Origin: Torymus aiolomorphi
Taxonomy: Eukaryota > Arthropoda > Insecta > Hymenoptera > Torymidae
NCBI GenBank assembly: GCA_036365515.1
Contig: CM070873.1
Span: 24,373,085-24,437,084, forward strand
Length of the DNA: 64,000 nucleotides
Reading direction: 5' to 3'
Shown here: piece after piece, positions 57,135 through 64,000 of the stretch
Layout of the letters: each line of letters starts with the position of its first letter
Numbering within the stretch: the stretch's first letter is position 1
Translations under genes and position numbers: made by a program
Notes under the pieces: generated by a model
Seen by the model: the letters and a program-made list of their open reading frames with translations, nothing else
Told to the model about the DNA's origin: nothing
The model's database searches: none

Positions 57135-60100
57135 TCTATTTTGTTTTTCATCGCGCTAATTCAAAATAAAACACGCTCATATATTGCTAATTAAATCTCA
57201 TCGTGTTTTAAATAACAACATTATTTATCTCCAATAAACTCATTGTGTTTTAAGAAGAATTTTCTAAAAATGTATTTCGTTGTTTTTCATTCCATGCCGT
57301 GACCGTGGTAATTATTTGGATCTCGGAGACAGTGAAGCATGTGCAGAATTATTTATTTACACACTGGGGCTAATCTGCAAGTCTGACTTGTTTGTTGCCT
57401 GCATAATTCAGCTTTTTGCCACTGAATATGGAGCGTTCTTTGATCTTTATATTTTTAAATTTATATATATTTTGTTCGAATAACGGAGTTATAAAGAAGT
57501 CGTATAAGAAGAATATATGAACCCATTCGTGTGAGAGTTATAGTCTCGTATGATAATACGTATATATTTAGGTGCTCAAATGATGGCTATGGAAGTTTAA
57601 AAAAAAGAAAAGAGTAAAATTCAGGTATTTTAATTTTTAACAATTTATTGATCAAATATCTTATTTACTTCTTTGCAACATCTATATTTGATTAATATAA
57701 ATTACAAGAAGAAAGTTAAAGTATAAAAATAATTAATCTTGCTAATAATTTATCATAAATTCCTATAAACGAAATGGATTCTCTAGTTTATAAACATGCA
57801 ACGACTATTCATCATATTACGAAATTCACAAAAGCGTCTGTCGTCGCCTAATCTGACACACATCACGTTTGTCTTTTTCCAAGCAAAACAAACTGAAAAG
57901 ACAAACATTCGACATTGAAGTCCACGTGAAAGATACAAATTAATTTCCGGTTGATGAATCATACTCCAGTCTGCCGCCACTCTAAAAGGACGACATTTTT
58001 TCAGAGTTAATGACTTCAGGAGGACCTTGATTAAAGAAAAATGGGCGTGGCATTTGTTTCAAGAGCAAGAAAGTTCTGGAAGAAATGTATCTTACTAGTA
58101 CTAAATCTTGTGAATACTTTACATGTAAATATTCCCTTAGAGTCACCAAAAATATCCGCAAAAATATTCAAATTGTAAGAAATTCAACTTCTTTTGAAAT
58201 GCTACTTCCTTACTATTCTTCCAAGTATACTTCTTAGTTACAATGACAGAATGCAAATTTTAAAGTAGAATATATTTTGCAAAACTTCATATATATTGCA
58301 GAAATCGTGAAATAAATTATGAAAATTTTTAGCAATAAAGAAACTTTACCACAGAAGAAATGTTTTTTTTTTTTAAATAAAAATCAATTTTTAATCTTAG
58401 AACTTATAATTTTTCTCGAGAAATTTATCAAAACTAAAGAAAAATGTTGATTTAATTTATACTATATGTTTATATAACTTTAGAGAAGAAATAAAAAGTA
58501 CACTCAGAACAATAAAAAGTTCTGATCTTAATTTTGGTCACGTACCGTTGCATTTCACTTGCATTATTGATTTTGATGGCTTCGATACCAGCTATCTTCG
58601 TTCGTTCATCTATTGCTATTAAAAACTTATTTGTGCTACTGAAAACATAAAAGTAGTATAATTTTTTTATAAGTTAAATAAGTTGTTAAATAAAATATGA
58701 ATATTTTCTGTTGCTTTCCCTTTACAACTTTAACTTTATGGTTATATTCGTTTTTTATCATTTTACACTTAGCGCAAAAGTTTCAGTTCCAAATTTCTAT
58801 TTAACAATTAAATTTCACTAATTACAAAATAATTTTAAATCATTCAACTTCCTCTTTTCTGAATTACTCCACAAATATGTTTTTTCTAAAGAGAAAACGC
58901 TTTATCAAAGCACGACACTGACTGCCGCGGTTCTTCGTCATGCTGCGTCAGCTGTCGCTTTTTTTCGACAGAACGAAATAGGAAAATCGGTTCTTGAACT
59001 GCTAAGCTCGATTCGTTCTATGAAATAAAAATTGTTGCAAAGCAGGTGGCCGTGAAAGTCGTTTGGTATACTTCTAAATGCAGAGCAACAATGTTGAAAA
59101 ATTGATGTATATACTGATAGTTTTAGAAATATGATTATTGATATTTCATTTATAAACTTGTTATTATTGGTTTTTATTTCGATTATTAATTAGAAATTCG
59201 TTTTTTGTTACAGGTTAGTATCCCAGAACCACACAATACGTATTCCAGAGATTCATAGTGTATCATAGAGGTAGTGAGTAGTGAATTTTGTTTTTATTTG
59301 GAGGTATATCAAAATATTTTAATCAATGTTAGATAAAAAAGTGAATCATACATTATTATAAGTTATCTATGAAAAGAAAATATTTGATAAACAATTTCTC
59401 GATCATAATTGATATTTTTAATCTGAAATGTATAATTCCTTTATGAATAGAAGATCTAACTTGTATATCTGATTCCAAATTAAACGTAAAAGTCTACGAA
59501 TCAAACACACATATTATGCACAATGAACGAATCCATCCTGAAATACTTAAACCGAAATTTACGCAACATAACTAAAAAACTGGGATAGAAGTTCAAAAAA
59601 GGAAAAAGTCAAGCTTACTCTTCTCAAACTTCGTCGACTTGGCGAGCTAGAAAGAAAGAAAAAAGAACAAAACGTTATCGCGACTTTCCTCTATTCATTT
59701 CTTTTTCTTTCTCTCTACTTTCGCAACTACATATTGCGCCACCGGCCTGTTTTGGTTCTGCGCTTCATCTCGACTAGAGAATTTCCGCAAGAAGTTTAAA
59801 AAATACTTAGTGCGAAAAAGAGAAAAAGAGTCCCGGTGGTGAGATTGATAGCGCGTGAAGTTGCTGATTTAGAATTGAAGATGCGTAGAGTAGCTTACGG
59901 GCGGTTGGAAAGTTGTTTACAGGAATATAATGTAGAATATCCTGGATTCTGTTGTTCCTAGTTAGATATATCCTGGTTTGTGACGCTTACAAAGAATAAA
60001 AAAAGATTCCTAGTTTAAATTACAATATTTCTCAAATTTACAATTGCATGATTAGTGTTTTACACTGTTAATCGATAGAAATATGTATTTTATATGCATT

Positions 60101-60400
60101 TTGAATTTTCCATTAATACTTTTTATTCAATTCAATGAAATTCAAAATTTTTTCTTAAAGCACTGATAGAACATTTGGATGAAATGCCAAATAATGAGAT
60201 CTTAAAATATTTTGAAAATCTGACCTCAGGGTCTTGACAATCAGGATTTTTACGTAAGAAAACACACGTTTCACGATAAATTAATGCGACTATCTCATTT
60301 TTCTACGCGGTAAAGCAATCGACTATCAAATGCCCGCTTGGGAAGTAATAGGTTAACGAATGTTAATAGCTCGTGCAAATATGCAGTCTACTCGCAGTCA
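57135..60400. other. AT-rich DNA, no gene recognised
   Basis: No supported coding frame, RNA gene or repeat was found. A possible juxtaposed splice site is at 59203-59219 (TTTTTTGTTACAG|GTTAGT). 59620-59840 is slightly GC-richer with TTTCTTTCTCTC phrases. Confidence 0.45.
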
Positions 60401-60920
60401 AAAGAATAATTCGCTGTGAAACTTTTCGCATCTTTTCGCAGACTCACAGCGTACCATCACAGGTCAGAGATCCTTTTGTAGTACCAACAATCTGACAGTC
60501 GTCCGTTTTACACGACTCTTGCCCCACGATTTGCATTACCAACACTCTAACCTTCGTCTTCAACGGGATTCGCGCAGAGAGGGAGAAAGAGAGAGAAGAT
60601 TCCACTCGAGATCTCCCGTTTCGCTTACGCAAGAGAGGTCGCGGAGAGAAATCGCGAGCCTTTCTTCTTCTTCTTCTTCTTCTCCCCCCCCCCCTCCTCC
60701 CGCTTTTTAGAGCGCCGACTCAAGGTCAAGGTGAAGGTCGGTCCCCGGCGATCGCTCGATTGCGCCGATCAATTTCGGGGGAGAATTCACGTAATTGTTA
60801 GCTACTCGCGCGCTGTTTGTCGGAAGTACACACACGGTGTGTGTGTGTGTGTATTGTCCGCACGTTCGACTATCGGAGGAGTTAAACGTTGCTCGTTACT
60901 GTGGTACCGTTATACGTTCG
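60400..60920. promoter_or_regulatory. CpG-rich patch with GA, CTT, C and GT tracts and nuclear-receptor-like sites
   Basis: A GA-rich tract (about 60577-60597), (CTT)n at 60662-60682, a C-run at 60683-60694, and GT repeats at 60837-60852 lie in CpG-rich DNA. TCAAGGTCA at 60720-60728 matches the established FTZ-F1/ERR monomer site, and AGGTCA, AGGTGA and AGGTCG follow one another without a gap. This is a good promoter or enhancer candidate, but no transcript evidence is visible. Confidence 0.4.
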
Positions 60921-61933
60921 GTGACTTTGTCGATGGATTTTCTACAGTATTCGTTGAATTTTTGAAGAAACTCTGTCTGAATTTTCAATTGGTTTGGTGG
61001 AATTTAATTTATTGGTTTATTTTATTGATTGTTAATGTTAAATTGAAAAGAAAGTTTTTTAATTGAAACGTATTATTTTTATTATAGTAACAAGGTGTCA
61101 TGTTCTGAAGACCTGCAATAGATAAACAAACTTGTATTAACTGTATCATATGCGAGAAATTTCCTGTAAACTTCAGATTAATATGTAAAGTGATACTATT
61201 CTTGTGAAAATAGACTTAACCAAAAATATTAATCAATTTTTTGAGAACAATTTATGACGGTAATCTAAACGTTTGTAAAAATTATCAAATTCAGTTAGGG
61301 TTCACCATAACATTTTGCAAAAAGAGAGACATTTATATTTATTGCAAGACCAGAAGTACGTGTAAATGCTGACGGGAATCTAAAAGAGGAAACCGATTAC
61401 TCTTCGGATATTATACAGCTATATAATCAGCAATTTGTGCAAAATAAGAGTAATTTAAAATTTTTATTTTCTTGTATGAATGACTCGTATATCATCAGTT
61501 CTCATAGTATTTTATATGTTTACGTATCTCATTCACTAGAAAATTTAGCCTTCCTTTCCTCCCGAGTACGTCGCCTGCAACTGTAGTTTTTCCCATCATA
61601 AATAAGTGACTATCTTGTATGAAAATTTTCTTTGCCAGAGGAAATAACTTTTTTTTATAAAAAAACTTTTTTTCCCTTTAAAATTTCTTATTTTCTTCCT
61701 AGATGAAAAATATGTGAAAAATTGTGTTGAATAATTTTGTAAAAATAAATCTAATGGTCAATGCTGTCTATTGGTCTACTATCCAAAACTTTTTACGTTA
61801 AATGTATCATTGTTGGTATTTTTCATCATACCGAAAAGTTGCATACCTCGCTTTTGTTTTTATTAATATTGCATATACAAAAACAATGAACAACCGAGTT
61901 AACAGCCGAAATACTTCATTATACATTACTTTA
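60921..61933. other. No gene recognised
   Basis: AT-rich DNA. The 111-codon frame that begins at 60731 in the CpG-rich patch runs into this stretch. Its end is hydrophobic but it resembles nothing I know. Confidence 0.4.
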
Positions 61934-62157
61934 ATCGGTCTGAAGTTAGCAACGTTGTAGCGCAACGAAATAAAAAAATATTTGATTTTACTTCAAGTTT
62001 ATAATAATTAATATTAATTTTGCTTGTAGATTTATTACTTTTTAGTATCAAATAAGTTTATAACAAAGATTTAGATAAAATTTCCGTTGTTTAATAACTT
62101 TAATCAATTGTAAAAAATTATTTCGTTGTACTCCAACGATGCAAACTTCAGACCCAT
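61934..62157 (-). mobile_element. MITE family M1 copy, inverted (224 bp)
   Basis: The body reads as the reverse complement of the other M1 copies. A perfect 8-bp duplication TTACTTTA (61926-61933 and 62158-62165) flanks it. Confidence 0.95.
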
Positions 62158-62379
62158 TTACTTTATAAAAAATATTATCAATTTTCCAATCGAACATGTT
62201 CGACTACTTCGACTATTTACGTCGACAAACAATTTTTTGCAAGAAATCTAATTCTATTTGGTATTCAACGTGACCGAAGAAACACTACAACATTCATTCA
62301 TGCACGCGTTATCCTACTACACATCCTCCATTTTTTATTTTCAAAAGAGAAAAAAACGACGCGTAAAAAAGCTCCGGCG

Positions 62380-62590
62380 TATTGTATAACGTTAATTGTA
62401 CGCCTGCGCGCGCGGATTTAATGACTGGGAGAACCGTCAGCTGTTGCGCCACGCCGGAACGAGACAATGCGCTCGTTAAAAGACGAGAAGAGAAGCGCCG
62501 ATGTCGTCTCGAAACGTCGTGTTCTTATCAACCGTCGCCGCGCACCCGAGTGACAATCGGTGCTCGAATTTCAATTGGTTTATCACGATG
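62380..62590. promoter_or_regulatory. CpG-rich patch
   Basis: CpG-rich DNA (ACGCCTGCGCGCGCGG; ACCGTCGCCGCGCACCCG). A 69-codon plus-strand frame here shows no known domain. Confidence 0.3.
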
Positions 62591-62934
62591 AAACGTTTAA
62601 TAAAAGTGTAGATAAATTGTGATGGTATACCTTGAAAAGTGGTGTTCGCAGTTGAAGTATAGTTTAAAAAGTTGGATAAAATCTGTAAGAGTACATTTTA
62701 AGCTTATCTTCATAAATTTAGTACCACATAGCTGCTAAAGTTTTTCTTGAGGATTCGGTTCTTGATCACCTTTTTTACAGATCATTTTCTTTCTAAGAAT
62801 AAAAATTTATGTTTAAAATACATTGTTTTACTTCATACTGATAGTTCATTTTAAAAACCGTTTTAAAATCATCGCTTTATGTACACAATTTTCTAGGTAT
62901 TATTCATAAGATGCAAGATTAATAATATTTATAA

Positions 62935-63536
62935 CCCTGGTAGAAATTTGTCTATTACGAGATGGTCAGAGAGTCAGTAAATAACTAGAATAAATGGATA
63001 GTTAAGGGCCATGTTGAAACGCGTTTTCCCCTATTATTCGCCCATTTAATAGATTGGAAATAGAATGACATAACCTCAAAATACTCAATTTAAATTTACT
63101 CATAGACTTGACGTTACATTTAAGAGCATTCAATTTAATATCTTACAAAAATGTAAACAATAAACACAGACTAAAAAATCATTTACAGCACTCCTTTTTT
63201 AGGTATTAACTGAAACCTATATTTTTCTATTAGATTTTGTTTCTCTCACTCCTCGTCATAAGAACAAGCCTTCTACTAGCCATTTTCTGATTAAAAAAAC
63301 TGACCAACAGTTTCTTTTTCTCTCCAATTTTAATACCTTTGAAATAGTTAAGAACAAGCTTGTGTAAATCTTTAAAAAAAGTCTTTCTATTTTCAATCTA
63401 TTAAATAGTCGAATAATGTTGGAAAAATCGTTTCATTGATAGATAGAAATATCCAAGAAAAGTGTCTAGTTTTTGGCTATACCCCACTAAAAATAGCTAT
63501 TTATAAGGCAAATAAAGAAGGCAGTTTCCACCAGGG
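62935..63536. mobile_element. TIR family M4 copy (602 bp)
   Basis: The ends CCCTGGTAGAAATTTG and GTTTCCACCAGGG are inverted. It is the best preserved M4 copy, and the inner phrases match 38303-38810 in order. A clear duplication was not found. No transposase frame is present. Confidence 0.82.
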
Positions 63537-64000
63537 AAACGGTTCCAAAAAATAAAATTTGATTGAAATCTAGGACATTTTGCACACTAAACAAATAAAA
63601 AATTGGGTCATTGTACATTGTCAGCTCGCCTTAAAACTGTGCTCGCAAATGGAGATAATCGTCGGATTTCGCGTTGGTGTTATAACTGACGCAAAGTTTA
63701 ATTGCCCGCTTATGTCTGCGCTGAACGAGCTTTCAAGGTTTTCAGGAAAAGTAGTTAAGGGAATGTGAAAGGGTTTGCGCGCACGGCTAAGTGCGAAATC
63801 TATATCGGGTTTCCTAGCCTCGAGTGTAGACGTTATTGTCATTTTATGATTGTTGTGAAAATGCAAACAGTTTTTTATGATGCTAAATTCTGTAAATAAA
63901 ATTATGCCATTTTAGTATTCAGTGGTCATAATTTGTGACTTTGATGATTAGTCTAATCGGGTTTGAACATTGCACAAGTGATTATAGGTTAGATCGTAAT
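63537..64000. other. No gene recognised
   Basis: Frames at 63580-63768 (plus) and 63621-63866 (minus) overlap on opposite strands, and neither resembles a family that I know. Confidence 0.35.

Overview
This window looks like non-coding DNA from a eukaryotic nuclear genome, most likely an insect. The sequence shows AT-rich DNA broken by short CpG-rich bursts, long CT/GA and GT microsatellites, satellite DNA, and many small terminal-inverted-repeat (TIR) elements with clean target-site duplications. No bacterial-style gene, operon, rRNA, functional tRNA gene or CRISPR array was found. CpG is not depleted, and (CT)n tracts sit beside GC-rich patches; this reminds me of hymenopteran genomes, but that placement is a guess. 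No open reading frame in the window resembles a protein family I recognise. The one coding feature I can argue for is a possible first exon at 44750-44822.

Layout. (1) 1-4677: satellite array 1, about 175-bp monomers, organised as a 12-monomer higher-order repeat of about 2.1 kb. (2) 4678-7470: non-satellite spacer. (3) 7471-13712: satellite array 2, the same monomer in the opposite orientation, with 7-monomer (about 1,224 bp) and 6-monomer (about 1,052 bp) higher-order periods. (4) 13880-29600: a field of small DNA transposons. Family M1 (about 224 bp, 8-bp duplications, hAT-like) and family M2 (225 bp, 8-bp duplications) recur many times. They are mixed with a 'CACTGAGAGAAA/CACGGAGAGAAA' family (M3, TA duplications), a 375-bp tandem block inside inverted arms, and several nested insertions. 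(5) 29600-49000: mostly AT-rich single-copy-looking DNA with CpG-rich, microsatellite-bearing patches that may be promoters, enhancers or 5' exons; a second tRNA-like-containing M3 element lies at 37506-38223. (6) 49000-64000: more M1 and M2 copies, including a 747-bp TTAA-flanked foldback element inside an M2 copy, and further CpG-rich patches.

The window is best explained as the edge of a satellite block passing into gene-poor intergenic DNA or a very long intron. A juxtaposed splice acceptor/donor at 31421-31445 and similar weaker sites fit the long-intron reading but do not prove it. The main value of the window is in transposon archaeology: exact empty-site/filled-site comparisons, up to three levels of nesting, TIR elements that carry tRNA-like Pol III promoter sequences, and satellite higher-order structure in two inverted arrays.
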